The notes: generated by a model from the letters alone, not told the origin. A stretch of 64,000 nt of DNA from Nocardia sp. XZ_19_385 (GCF_015355755.1 NZ_JACVEE010000002.1:930001-994000), one strand, 5' to 3'; positions 25,161 through 34,248 are shown, numbered from the stretch's first letter. Translations and numbers: made by a program.

Positions 25161-27107
25161 ATGGCGACCACCGCCAAAGTCGACGCCACCGAAGAACAGT
25201 CCCGCGCGCTCGTCGAGGAATCTCGCGAAACCAGCTGGGCCAAACCCTCGTTCGCGAAGGAGATGTTTCTCGGACGATTCCGGCTCGACCTCATCCACCC
25301 CTATCCCCAGCCCGACGCCGAAGACGCCGCGCGCACCGCGGCCTACCTGGCCCGGCTGCGCCCGTTCTGCGAAAGCATCGACGGCGCCGCGATCGAAGCA
25401 TCGGCCCGCATCCCGGACGAGGTGGTCAAAGGCCTGGCCGAACTCGGCTGCTTCGGCCTGAAGATCCCGGAATCCTATGGCGGACAGGGACTTTCCCAGG
25501 TCGGCTACAACCGTGCGCTGATGCTGGTCGGTTCGGCCCATGCCAGCCTGGGCGTGCTGCTCTCGGCGCACCAGTCCATCGGCGTACCCGAACCGCTCAA
25601 GCTGGCCGGCACCGATGAGCAGAAGGCCGAGTTCCTCCCCCGCTGCGCCGCCGGCGCGGTGAGCGCGTTCCTGCTCACCGAACCCGATGTCGGCTCCGAC
25701 CCGGCCCGCATGGCCAGCACCGCGACGCCGACCGAGGACGGCGAGGCCTACGTGCTCAACGGCGTCAAGCTGTGGACCACCAATGGCGTTGTCGCGGAAC
25801 TGCTCGTGGTGATGGCGCGGGTGCCCAAGAGCGAAGGCCATCGCGGCGGCATCTCCGCGTTCGTGGTGGAGGCGGACTCCCCCGGCATCACCGTGGAGCG
25901 GCGCAACGCGTTCATGGGGCTACGCGGCATCGAGAACGGCGTCACCCGGATGCACGACGTCCGGGTGCCCAAGCGCAACCTCATCGGACGCGAGGGCGAC
26001 GGCCTGAAGATCGCGCTCACCACCCTGAACGCGGGCCGCCTGGCGATTCCCGCGCTGTGCACGGCCTCGGCGAAGTGGTCGCTGAAGATCGCCCGCGAGT
26101 GGAGCGGTGCGCGCGTGCAGTGGGGCCGGCCGGTCGGCGAGCACGCGGCGGTCGGCGAGAAGATCGCCTTCATCGCCGCCACCACCTACGCCCTCGAAGC
26201 GGCCCTGGACCTTTCGGCCACCATGTGCGACGAGGCCCGCAACGACATCCGCATCGAAGCCGCGCTGGCCAAGCTGTGGGCCAGCGAAATGAGTTGTGCC
26301 ATCGCCGATGAGCTCGTCCAGATCCGCGGCGGACGCGGTTACGAGACGGCCGCGTCGCTGGCCGCACGCGGTGAAAGAGCCGTCGCCGCCGAGCAATTGG
26401 TGCGCGATCTGCGGATCAATCGCATCTTCGAAGGCTCCAGCGAGATCATGAAGCTGCTCATCGCCCGCGAGATGGCCGACGCGCACATGTCCGCCGCCGG
26501 CGCGCTGGTGGACCGCAATGCCGAGTTCAAGGACAAGGCGAAAGCCGCCGTGGGCGCTACCGGCTTCTACGCCAAGTGGTTCCCGCAGCTCGCGGTCGGC
26601 ACCGGCACGGTGCCCGCCACCTACGCCGAATTCGGCGCGCTGGCAAAGCATCTGCGCTTCATCGAACGCAACTCGCGCAAGCAGGCGCGTTCGCTGATGT
26701 ACGCCATGGGCCGGTGGCAAGCGAATCTGGAGTACCGGCAGAACTTCCTGGGCCGCATCGTCGATATCGGCGCCGAACTGTTCGCCATGTCGGCCGCGGT
26801 GGTGCGGGCGCACGCGCTGCGCGACGCACCGGAGGGCAAGGCCGCCGCGGAGCTCGCCGACGCCTTCTGCCAGCAGTCCCGGGTCCGGGTGCGCAAGCTG
26901 TTCGGCGCGCTCTGGGACAACACCGACGACGAGGATCGCGCCGTCACCCGTGGCGTGCTCGACGGCCGCTACACCTGGCTGGAGGGCGGCGTCTTCGATC
27001 CGAGCGAAGGCACCGGACCGTGGATCTCGGAGTGGCAGATGGGCGCGTCCACCGAACCCAACCTGCTCAATCCGTTCCTGCCTTCCACCCGCACGACGAC
27101 CACTTGA
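25161..27107 (+). CDS. Acyl-CoA dehydrogenase, VLCAD/FadE5-like
   Basis: 648-residue FAD-dependent dehydrogenase catalysing alpha,beta-desaturation of acyl-CoA. Recognisable blocks are FLLTEPDVGSDPARM (flavin/substrate), LWTTNG, and the C-terminal FEGSSEIMKLLIA. QIRGGRGYE supplies a likely catalytic Glu in the very-long-chain position. The protein is longer than the usual 380-400 residues owing to an N-terminal and a helical C-terminal extension, as in FadE5. The ATG has GAAGGAGG 7 bases upstream. It stands alone, followed by a terminator hairpin. Confidence 0.92.
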   Translation: MATTAKVDATEEQSRALVEESRETSWAKPSFAKEMFLGRFRLDLIHPYPQPDAEDAARTAAYLARLRPFCESIDGAAIEASARIPDEVVKGLAELGCFGLKIPESYGGQGLSQVGYNRALMLVGSAHASLGVLLSAHQSIGVPEPLKLAGTDEQKAEFLPRCAAGAVSAFLLTEPDVGSDPARMASTATPTEDGEAYVLNGVKLWTTNGVVAELLVVMARVPKSEGHRGGISAFVVEADSPGITVERRNAFMGLRGIENGVTRMHDVRVPKRNLIGREGDGLKIALTTLNAGRLAIPALCTASAKWSLKIAREWSGARVQWGRPVGEHAAVGEKIAFIAATTYALEAALDLSATMCDEARNDIRIEAALAKLWASEMSCAIADELVQIRGGRGYETAASLAARGERAVAAEQLVRDLRINRIFEGSSEIMKLLIAREMADAHMSAAGALVDRNAEFKDKAKAAVGATGFYAKWFPQLAVGTGTVPATYAEFGALAKHLRFIERNSRKQARSLMYAMGRWQANLEYRQNFLGRIVDIGAELFAMSAAVVRAHALRDAPEGKAAAELADAFCQQSRVRVRKLFGALWDNTDDEDRAVTRGVLDGRYTWLEGGVFDPSEGTGPWISEWQMGASTEPNLLNPFLPSTRTTTT

Positions 27108-27462
27108 GCCGGTCGATCGGCAAGTATTCGAACGTATTGGATATTTGCTAGATAACTGAAGACTCTCGATACAAGGGCTCTCGCCATTCGCCGCGAGGGC
27201 CCTTGTCATCTTCGATAACAATATCTAGGACTCTCTACGGCATTTCCGAGATCGCTTGATAGACAGATGTTTCCGATCGATCATGAAGATCTAGCCATAT
27301 CTAGGGCCTGACCTACGGCTTCCTAGATTCTCCGATGTCGATCTACCGCGTCAGTTACACAACGCGTACATAACGGCAGGTATGAAGAGCTAACGGGGCG
27401 GCAATGTATATCGACAACCGGGCAAGAAGCTCCGACTGGGTCGACGCACCACAGGAGAAGTC
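27108..27462. other. AT-rich intergenic region with CTAG cluster
   Basis: 355 bases between FadE and the alpha/beta hydrolase. Apart from the hairpin at 27171-27206 it holds no coding potential, is clearly more AT-rich than its surroundings, and contains five CTAG tetramers at 27148, 27225, 27291, 27301 and 27323, several within GATCTAG or ATATCTAG. The right end carries the promoter of the hydrolase. Confidence 0.6.
27171..27206 (+). terminator. Terminator hairpin after FadE
   Basis: ACAAGGGCTCTCGC pairs with GCGAGGGCCCTTGT (14 pairs, one G-T) around an 8-base loop, 64 bases after the FadE stop. The downstream sequence is only weakly T-rich. Confidence 0.7.
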
Positions 27463-28434
27463 ATGTCCACCCCCATCGCCCGGGTGGCCGCCGATTACGA
27501 CGGCCATCGTGTCACGGTATCGGCCGACGACGGTGTCCCGATCGCGGTGCGAACCTTCGGCGCCGACACCGCCCCACTCACCGTGGTTTTCGTGCACGGA
27601 CACTGCCTGCGCACCGACTCCTGGTCCTACCTGCGCGATCAACTGCTGAGCCGGTGGACTTCGGACACCCGGATGGTCTTCTACGACCATCGCGGGCACG
27701 GCGAATCCGGGGTAGCTCCGCCCTCGACCTACACCATCGATCACCTCAGCCAGGATCTCGACGCGGTGCTGCGGGCGGTCGCCTCGGCCGGCCCGGTCGT
27801 CCTGGTCGGGCACTCGATGGGCGCGATGGTGTGCCTCGCCTATGCCCGCCTGTTTCCCGAGGCGATCGGCACCCGCGTGGTCGGCGTCGGCCTGATCGCC
27901 GGCGCCGCCAACGGCATCACCGAGGTGGGCCTGGGCCGTTTCCTGCACCGGTACGCGGTGAACTCGCTACAGACCGCGGTGGTGCGCGCGCCCCGGGTGA
28001 TGCAGGCCTCGAAGCGGTTCTCCCGCCGGATCTTCGAGCCGATCATCCGGGAGGCGCAATTCGGCACCAAGAAGGTGAACCCGCGCATGGTCGCGGTCGC
28101 CACCGCCATGCTGAACGACACGCCGCTGCTCACCATGTCCAGCTTCCTCGGCTCGCTGATCGCCTTCGACGAGACCGCGTCACTGCACCATCTGGGGAAC
28201 ATCCCCGCGCTGGTGCTGGCCGGTTCGCACGACATCGTGGTGCCGTTCGTGCACTCGGTGGTGCTGGCCTCGCAGCTGAGCAGCTCGGAGCTGGTACGGG
28301 TGGAGGGCGCCGGGCACAGCGTCATCCTGGAGCGCGCCGAAGAGGTGGCGCTGCAGATCGTCGCGCTGGTCAACCGGGTGTGCGCGACGATCGGCGAGCA
28401 CGGACCGGAGCCGGAGTTCGCGGCGGCCAGCTGA
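27463..28434 (+). CDS. Alpha/beta hydrolase
   Basis: 323 residues. Nucleophile Ser118 in VGHSMGAM, oxyanion region FVHGHCLR, FYDHRGHGES turn, and the late GAGHSVILE His complete a serine hydrolase triad. The family covers esterases, lipases and haloperoxidase-like enzymes, so substrate is not readable. ATG at 27463 with CAGGAGAAG upstream. A long cap region (residues 150-240) contains MSSFLGSLIAFDE, typical of lipid-acting members. A REP-like palindrome follows the stop codon. Confidence 0.88.
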   Translation: MSTPIARVAADYDGHRVTVSADDGVPIAVRTFGADTAPLTVVFVHGHCLRTDSWSYLRDQLLSRWTSDTRMVFYDHRGHGESGVAPPSTYTIDHLSQDLDAVLRAVASAGPVVLVGHSMGAMVCLAYARLFPEAIGTRVVGVGLIAGAANGITEVGLGRFLHRYAVNSLQTAVVRAPRVMQASKRFSRRIFEPIIREAQFGTKKVNPRMVAVATAMLNDTPLLTMSSFLGSLIAFDETASLHHLGNIPALVLAGSHDIVVPFVHSVVLASQLSSSELVRVEGAGHSVILERAEEVALQIVALVNRVCATIGEHGPEPEFAAAS

Positions 28435-28446
28435 GCCCACCTGCCC

Positions 28447-28477
28447 CCGTCATCCCGGCGGAGGCCGGGGTCCATCG
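28447..28477. repeat. REP-like palindromic repeat
   Basis: The segment begins CCGTCATCCCGGC and ends GCCGGGGTCCATCG around GGAG, giving a GC hairpin. It matches the widespread repetitive extragenic form CGTCATCCCGGC...GCCGGGATCCA. It lies 12 bases after the hydrolase stop and may double as a terminator. Confidence 0.6.
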
Positions 28478-28666
28478 CTTGGCGGAAGCTATGACAACTC
28501 CCTGAAGAGTCTGGGCAACACTCGGGCTATCCACCAGAGTTCTGGTTCCGACGAGCCAGATCGGCAATCGTCACGTACTGTGTTGTAGATCACGATGTGT
28601 GGTGGGTCACAGGGTTGTCGAGCCTCATCGCGATCGATGACCTGCCAGCGAACACAGGAGGAAACG

Positions 28667-28954
28667 ATGACAGCCAGCGAAATCGCGGAACTCCGCTATG
28701 CGGTGGGCCAGCTCCGGCAATCCATCAGCGCACTGCGCTCGCACTACGGCGACGCCAACACCGTGCGCCGGCTGGAGAACGATCTCGAACGGCTCGTCAT
28801 CGACGCCGAGGACTTCGAGCAGGCCCCGCCGCCCGAGATCACCCGCCGCCCGGGTGAAACCATCTACGTCCCGGACAGCAAGTCCGACGAGGCGGCGTGG
28901 ATGGGCGCACAAGACGAGGGCCTGGGCTTCCACTCCCGTCCTCGCACCAAATAA
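28667..28954 (+). CDS. Small helical protein of unknown function
   Basis: 95 residues. The N-terminal half (EIAELRYAVGQLRQSISALR ... NTVRRLENDLERLVIDAEDFE) is predicted helical and probably coiled-coil; the C-terminal half is acidic with a conserved-looking GETIYVPDSKSDEAAWMGAQDEGLGFHSR segment. The ATG at 28667 has a near-perfect AGGAGGAAACG site, so it is surely translated. Preceded by about 230 bases of non-coding sequence. Family not recognised. Confidence 0.8.
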   Translation: MTASEIAELRYAVGQLRQSISALRSHYGDANTVRRLENDLERLVIDAEDFEQAPPPEITRRPGETIYVPDSKSDEAAWMGAQDEGLGFHSRPRTK

Positions 28955-29002
28955 CAGTTCCTCGAACGTCCCGGCGCGCAAGCAGCCGGGACGTTCGGCG
29001 TA

Positions 29003-30163
29003 TCAGGCTCGGTGGCGGCCGAAACGTCTTGATGGGCGGGAGCCGTGGAAGCGGGCGCCGCGTGGGGCCTCGACGACCGGGGCTTCGCGGGCGGATTCGA
29101 AGATCGCGGCGATTCCGTGGTCTGGGCCGAGGGCGATGGCTTCCAGGGCGTAGCGGCCGTCGTTGCGCGCTAGTTCGTGCAGCATCGTCGTCATGATGCG
29201 CAGGCCGGTCGCGCCGACGGGGTGGCCGAGCGCGAGGGCGGAACCGTTGACGTTCAGGCGGGTCTGCGGATCCAGGTCCCATTCCCGGGCCAGCGCGAGC
29301 ACTTCGACCGCGAAGGCTTCGTTGATCTCGACCAGGTCCATGTCGTCGAGGGTGAGGCCGGTGCGGGCCAGCAGTTTGGTGACCGCGGGTGCGGCGCCGA
29401 GATTCGCTGCGGCGGAATCGGTTCCAGCTACCGCCCAGCCCGCCAGGTAGGCGATCGGCCGCAGGCCCAGTTCCTCCAGCCGGTCCTCGGCCACCACCAG
29501 GCAGCCGGCGGCGCCGTGCCGGTGCGAGCTCATATTGGCCATGGTCACCACGCCGTCCGGCAGCACCGGGTCCAGCATGCCGAGGGTCTGCGCCGAGATC
29601 TCCTCGATGACGCCTTCGTCCCGGAGGATCCGGTGCATCGCGGAATCGGTCAGCGGATCGATGCCGCCGGTGCGATCGGCCGCCGGACCGACCGCGACCA
29701 TCTCGGCCGCGAAAATGCCTTGCCGCCAGGCCCGAGCGGCCTTGCGGTGGCTGGCCGCGGTGAACTCGTCGGCCTCGATGCGGCCGATGCCGTAGCGCTG
29801 CGCCACGACTTCGGCATTGACCAGCGCCCGCTGATCCGGCGCGGCCGGGCGCGGCGTGGACTCCACGCCGGCGGCGGCCACCACGTCGGCGGCGCCGGTC
29901 TGCACCATCATCGCCGCGGTGATCACCGCTTGCAGTCCGCTGCCGCAGCGGCGGTCGGTGCCGAAGCCGGGCAATGCCAGTCCGGCGGGTACTCCCCCGC
30001 CGGCCATCGCGACGTCTTCGATGCACCGGGGGTCGACGCCGGATCGTTCGACGACCCGGTCCAGGATCGCGGCGGCCAGTCCGTCCGGTGTCAGTGCGGA
30101 CAGCGCGCCGCCGTGGACTCCACTCGGGGTGCGGACCGGCGCCACAATCGCGGCTCTTCTCAT
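29003..30163 (-). CDS. Thiolase-family acyl-CoA acyltransferase lacking the C-terminal Cys
   Basis: 386 residues with thiolase fold. Nucleophile Cys73 (DRRCGSGLQ), the NEAF motif (EINEAFA) and LGHPVGATG with its catalytic His are present. The second active-site cysteine, normally in a CIGGGxG motif near the end, is absent: the segment reads EAIALGPDHGIAAIFE. Such an enzyme may be restricted to cleavage/condensation with altered proton transfer, or be inactive. A basic tail rich in Arg and Pro follows the fold. It is divergent from the sdh leader region. Confidence 0.87.
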   Translation of the reverse strand: MRRAAIVAPVRTPSGVHGGALSALTPDGLAAAILDRVVERSGVDPRCIEDVAMAGGGVPAGLALPGFGTDRRCGSGLQAVITAAMMVQTGAADVVAAAGVESTPRPAAPDQRALVNAEVVAQRYGIGRIEADEFTAASHRKAARAWRQGIFAAEMVAVGPAADRTGGIDPLTDSAMHRILRDEGVIEEISAQTLGMLDPVLPDGVVTMANMSSHRHGAAGCLVVAEDRLEELGLRPIAYLAGWAVAGTDSAAANLGAAPAVTKLLARTGLTLDDMDLVEINEAFAVEVLALAREWDLDPQTRLNVNGSALALGHPVGATGLRIMTTMLHELARNDGRYALEAIALGPDHGIAAIFESAREAPVVEAPRGARFHGSRPSRRFGRHRA

Positions 30164-30415
30164 CGGGTCAGCACAGCACAGCCATGTTGCGACCGTGTGA
30201 AGTTCAAGGCCGTACGGTTTGGTTTCGGGTGCTGTGACATGAATCCTGTTCTGTTCGAACGGAGTTCGACGAGTGCTACTTTTCGGTTGGTGTCATACCA
30301 ACACAAGATCAGTTGTGGCGCAGATCATATGGGTCAGCTTTGCCAGGACCCCGCTCACGCGATAGCTGACGTGTCGTATGGTGCTCAGCATCACATTCGA
30401 TCGCGGAGGTATCGA

Positions 30416-30457
30416 ATGACCATCCGTAGAGCAGATCAGCGAGGCATCCAGCTGTGA
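30416..30457 (+). CDS. Upstream ORF (leader peptide) of the sdh operon
   Basis: 13 codons, MTIRRADQRGIQL, with an excellent ribosome site GCGGAGGT six bases before its ATG. Its stop TGA overlaps the GTG start of the next gene (GTGA at 30454-30457) in a different frame. The downstream gene has only a weak ribosome site, so its translation probably depends on ribosomes finishing this ORF. No codon bias or Cys/aromatic run typical of amino-acid attenuators is seen. Confidence 0.65.
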   Translation: MTIRRADQRGIQL

Positions 30458-31284
30458 GTGCCGCACCGACATCCACTCCCGAAACCGGCACCGGCGTCTT
30501 CGCCAAGACCCGGGCCCGGATAACCGAGCGCACGCTGCGCACCGACAAGTGGTGGGTTCCACCGCTGATCACGGTGCTGGGCCTGAGCGCGTTCATCATC
30601 TACGCGACGGTGAGATCCTATGTGCGAACGGCCTATTGGGTGGAGGACTACCACTACCTGACGCCGTTCTACTCCCCCTGCGTAAGCACCAGCTGCGTCG
30701 AGGGCGCGCGGCACTTCGGCGCCTGGTTCGGGGAGATCCCGGCCATCCTGCCGCTGGGCTTCCTGGTACTGCCGTTCCTGCTGGGCTTCCGGTTGACCTG
30801 CTACTACTACCGCAAGGCCTACTACCGCGCGGTGTGGTTCTCCCCGCCCGCCTGCGCCGTCGCCGAGCCGCATGCCAAGTACACCGGCGAGACCAAGCTG
30901 CCGCTGATCATCCAGAACGTGCATCGCTACTTCTTCTATGTGGCAGTGCTGGTTTCGCTGATCAACACCTACGACGCGATCTCCGCGTTCCACGGCAAGG
31001 GCGGCGGCTTCGGCTTCGGGCTCGGCAATATCGTGCTGCTGGGCAACGTGATCCTGCTCTGGGCCTACACGCTGTCGTGCCACTCCTGCCGGCATATCGC
31101 GGGCGGACGGCTCAAGCACTTCTCCGCGAATCCGGTGCGGTACTGGCTCTGGACCCAGATCTCCAAGCTCAACACCCGGCACATGCAGCTGGCCTGGGTC
31201 ACCCTCGGCACCCTCGTGTTCACCGATTTCTACGTCATGTTGGTGGCCAGCGGCACCATCTCGGATCTGCGGTTCATCAACTAG
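30454..31284 (+). CDS. Succinate dehydrogenase membrane anchor (Sdh1-type)
   Basis: 276 residues with about five hydrophobic segments and several conserved His residues (EDYHYLTPFYSP, QNVHRYFFY, SCHSCRHI, NTRHMQ) suited to haem or quinone binding. It heads the order anchor-flavoprotein-FeS, as in the mycobacterial sdh1 operon (Rv0249c-Rv0247c type). It anchors the dehydrogenase to the inner face of the membrane and passes electrons to menaquinone. The GTG start overlaps the upstream ORF stop. No CXXCH haem-c motif. Confidence 0.85.
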   Translation: MSAAPTSTPETGTGVFAKTRARITERTLRTDKWWVPPLITVLGLSAFIIYATVRSYVRTAYWVEDYHYLTPFYSPCVSTSCVEGARHFGAWFGEIPAILPLGFLVLPFLLGFRLTCYYYRKAYYRAVWFSPPACAVAEPHAKYTGETKLPLIIQNVHRYFFYVAVLVSLINTYDAISAFHGKGGGFGFGLGNIVLLGNVILLWAYTLSCHSCRHIAGGRLKHFSANPVRYWLWTQISKLNTRHMQLAWVTLGTLVFTDFYVMLVASGTISDLRFIN

Positions 31285-31321
31285 AGCTGAATCAGCCTCG
31301 ACCCCAGGAGTATTCGCACCC

Positions 31322-33253
31322 ATGCCAGAACTCGAGCGGCACAAATACGACGTCGTCGTGATCGGTGCCGGCGGCGCCGGTCTGCGCGCGGTGATCGAAG
31401 CCAGGGAACAAGGCCACTCCGTCGCGGTGGTGTGCAAGTCGTTGTTCGGCAAGGCACACACCGTGATGGCCGAGGGTGGCTGCGCGGCCTCGATGGGCAA
31501 TGCCAACGAGAAGGACAACTGGCAGACCCATTTCAAAGACACCATGCGCGGCGGCAAGTTCCTCAACAACTGGCGCATGGCCGAACTGCACGCACAGGAG
31601 GCGCCGGACCGGGTCTGGGAACTGGAAACCTATGGGGCGCTGTTCGATCGGACCAAAGACGGCCGGATCAGCCAGCGCAACTTCGGCGGCCACACCTACC
31701 CGCGGCTGGCGCACGTCGGCGACCGCACCGGCCTCGAGATCATCCGCACCATGCAGCAGAAGATCGTGTCGCTGCAGCAGGAGGATTTCGCGGCGACCGG
31801 TGACTACGAGGCGCGGATCAAGGTCTTCTCCGAGTGCGCCATCACCGAGCTGCTCAAGGACGGCGACAAGATCTCCGGCGCCTTCGGCTACTGGCGTGAG
31901 ACCGGCGGATTGATCCTTTTCGAAACGCCCGCAGTGGTTTTGGCGACCGGCGGCATCGGCAAGTCCTACAAGACCACCTCGAACTCCTGGGAATACACCG
32001 GCGACGGGCACGCGCTCGCGCTGCGCGCCGGGGCGACGCTGATCAACATGGAGTTCCTGCAGTTCCATCCCACCGGCATGGTCTGGCCGCCCAGCGTAAA
32101 GGGCATCCTGGTCACCGAGGGTGTGCGCGGTGACGGAGGGGTGCTGAAGAACTCCGAGGGCAAGCGGTTCATGTTCGACTACATTCCGCCGGTCTTCAAA
32201 GGGCAGTACGCCGAAACCGAGGAAGAAGCCGATCAGTGGTTGCGCGACAACGATTCCGCGCGCCGAACCCCCGATCTACTCCCCCGCGACGAGGTCGCGC
32301 GCGCCATCAACTCCGAGGTGAAGGCGGGGCGCGGCACCAAGAACGGCGGTGTCTTCCTCGATATCGCCTCGCGGCTGCCCGCCGAGGAGATCCGGCGCCG
32401 GCTCCCGTCCATGCATCATCAGTTCAAAGAGCTGGCGGATGTGGACATTACGAAGGAGCCGATGGAGGTCGGCCCGACCTGTCACTACGTGATGGGCGGC
32501 ATCGAGGTGGATCCGGACACCGGAGCCGCCACTGTCCCAGGGCTTTTCGCGGCCGGTGAATGTTCCGGCGGCATGCACGGCTCGAACCGGCTGGGCGGCA
32601 ACTCGCTGTCGGATCTGCTGGTCTTCGGCAGACGCGCCGGGCTCGGCGCCGCGAGCTACGTGGAGCAGTTGGCCGCGCGGCCCACGGTCACCGACGAGGA
32701 CGTCGCGGCCGCGTCGGAAGCCGCTGTGGCGCCGTTCGAGCTGCCGGAGGAGGGTGGCGGGGAAAACCCCTACACCCTGCACTCCGATCTGCAAGAAGCG
32801 ATGAACGACCTGGTCGGCATCATCCGCAAGGAACACGAACTGCAGCAGGCCATCGACCGCCTCGCGGCGCTGCGGGAGCGCTTCGACAGCGTGGTCGTCG
32901 AAGGAACGCGGCCGTTCAACCCCGGCTGGCATCTCGCGCTCGATCTGCGAAACATGCTGCTGGTCAGCGAATGTGTCGCGCAGGCAGCGCTGTTGCGCAC
33001 CGAGAGTCGCGGCGGTCACACCCGCGACGACTTCCCGTCGATGGATCCGGCCTGGCGCAACAAGCTGCTGGTCTGCTCCATCGATCCGAACGACGCAAAC
33101 GCCCCGGTGCCGGCCGTCCGGGTGACGCCGGCGGATCAGACGCCGATGCGGGGCGATCTGCTCGAACTGTTCGATGTGGCCGAACTCGAAAAGTACTACC
33201 GCCCGGACGAACTCCCGGGCCAACCGGCTACTGCCACGGAAGGTGAGGCCTAG
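31322..33253 (+). CDS. sdhA: Succinate dehydrogenase flavoprotein subunit
   Basis: 643 residues, covalent-FAD subunit oxidising succinate to fumarate. N-terminal VVVIGAGGAGLRAVIEA binds FAD; HTVMAEGG includes the His that usually carries the 8-alpha-histidyl bond; QFHPTGMVWP and HYVMGGIEVD are substrate-site signatures; GECSGGMHGSNRLGGNSL closes the domain. Length and order fit SdhA/FrdA proteins of actinobacteria. It lies 37 bases after the anchor gene and directly before the iron-sulfur subunit (2 bases apart). Confidence 0.95.
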   Translation: MPELERHKYDVVVIGAGGAGLRAVIEAREQGHSVAVVCKSLFGKAHTVMAEGGCAASMGNANEKDNWQTHFKDTMRGGKFLNNWRMAELHAQEAPDRVWELETYGALFDRTKDGRISQRNFGGHTYPRLAHVGDRTGLEIIRTMQQKIVSLQQEDFAATGDYEARIKVFSECAITELLKDGDKISGAFGYWRETGGLILFETPAVVLATGGIGKSYKTTSNSWEYTGDGHALALRAGATLINMEFLQFHPTGMVWPPSVKGILVTEGVRGDGGVLKNSEGKRFMFDYIPPVFKGQYAETEEEADQWLRDNDSARRTPDLLPRDEVARAINSEVKAGRGTKNGGVFLDIASRLPAEEIRRRLPSMHHQFKELADVDITKEPMEVGPTCHYVMGGIEVDPDTGAATVPGLFAAGECSGGMHGSNRLGGNSLSDLLVFGRRAGLGAASYVEQLAARPTVTDEDVAAASEAAVAPFELPEEGGGENPYTLHSDLQEAMNDLVGIIRKEHELQQAIDRLAALRERFDSVVVEGTRPFNPGWHLALDLRNMLLVSECVAQAALLRTESRGGHTRDDFPSMDPAWRNKLLVCSIDPNDANAPVPAVRVTPADQTPMRGDLLELFDVAELEKYYRPDELPGQPATATEGEA

Positions 33254-33255
33254 CC

Positions 33256-34002
33256 ATGGGATACGACGCGAAGTTCCGCGTATGGCGCGGCGACGATACG
33301 GGCGGCGCGCTGGAGGATTTCACCGTAGAGGTGAACGAGGGCGAGGTGGTGCTCGACATCATCCATCGCCTGCAGGCCACGCAGGCGCCCGATCTGGCCG
33401 TCCGCTGGAATTGCAAAGCGGGCAAGTGTGGTTCGTGTTCGGCGGAGGTGAACGGCAAGCCGCGGCTGCTCTGCATGACGCGCATGTCGACCTTCGGCGC
33501 GGACGAATTGATCACCGTGACACCGATGCGCACCTTCCCCGTGATCCGCGATCTGGTCACCGATGTGTCTTTCAATTACGTAAAGGCAAGGGAAATCCCG
33601 TCTTTCACGCCACCGGCAGATCTCAAACCGGGCGACTACCGGATGCAGCAGGTGGACGTGGAACGCTCGCAGGAGTTCCGCAAGTGCATCGAATGCTTCC
33701 TGTGCCAGGACACCTGTCACGTGGTGCGTGATCACGAGGAGAACAAGGAGTCCTTCGCCGGCCCGCGTTTCCTCATGCGGATCGCGGAGCTGGAAATGCA
33801 TCCACTGGATGTGGCGGACCGCCGCGATTTGGCGCAGGAGGAGCACGGGCTCGGGCTGTGCAATATCACCAAGTGCTGCTCCGAGGTGTGCCCGGAACAT
33901 ATCAAGATCACCGATAACGCGCTGATTCCGATGAAGGAGCGCGTGGTGGACCGGAAGTACGATCCGCTGGTGTGGCTGGGTAACAAGCTTTTCCGGCGCT
34001 AG
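33256..34002 (+). CDS. sdhB: Succinate dehydrogenase iron-sulfur subunit
   Basis: 248 residues. The [2Fe-2S] ligands appear in CKAGKCGSCSAEVNGKPRLLC (about 55-75), and the [4Fe-4S]/[3Fe-4S] ligands in CIECFLCQDTC and CNITKCCSEVCPEHI. It relays electrons from the flavoprotein to the membrane anchor. It starts immediately after sdhA, and a strong hairpin ends the operon. Confidence 0.95.
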   Translation: MGYDAKFRVWRGDDTGGALEDFTVEVNEGEVVLDIIHRLQATQAPDLAVRWNCKAGKCGSCSAEVNGKPRLLCMTRMSTFGADELITVTPMRTFPVIRDLVTDVSFNYVKAREIPSFTPPADLKPGDYRMQQVDVERSQEFRKCIECFLCQDTCHVVRDHEENKESFAGPRFLMRIAELEMHPLDVADRRDLAQEEHGLGLCNITKCCSEVCPEHIKITDNALIPMKERVVDRKYDPLVWLGNKLFRR

Positions 34003-34009
34003 AACGGGA

Positions 34010-34038
34010 AACCGGCCGGGTGGATCACCCGGCCGGTT
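34010..34038. terminator. Terminator hairpin after sdh operon
   Basis: AACCGGCCGGGT-GGATC-ACCCGGCCGGTT-like stem (about 12 pairs) lies 8 bases after the sdhB stop. It could serve both the sdh operon and the convergent small membrane protein gene. No clear U-tract. Confidence 0.7.
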
Positions 34039-34050
34039 CGCGCACCCAAT

Positions 34051-34248
34051 TCACAATGTAGCGATGACACCGAGGGCAACGACCCACACCAGCACACCGA
34101 CGAACAGCGCCGACAGCAGTGAGCCGGACAAGATGTACACGCCGATCGCCGAGACGCCGAATAGCAGCGCCACGATCAGCCATTCCACCCAATCGCCCGG
34201 ACGTAATTTCCGATACCGGGGATGGGTGTTCTTCAACCCACGGTCCAC
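34051..34248 (-). CDS. Small two-helix membrane protein
   Basis: 65 residues. A basic N-terminus (MDRGLKNTHPRYRKLRPGDW) precedes two hydrophobic segments, about 22-41 and 45-64. Common size for DUF-type actinobacterial small membrane proteins; function unknown. Convergent with sdhB. Confidence 0.7.
   Translation of the reverse strand: MDRGLKNTHPRYRKLRPGDWVEWLIVALLFGVSAIGVYILSGSLLSALFVGVLVWVVALGVIATL

Noticed and set aside
30164..30415. Rex or WhiB-type operator upstream of sdh
   Set aside because: GTTCGAACGGAGTTCGACG contains repeats of GTTCGA, but no consensus match for a known redox regulator could be recognised.
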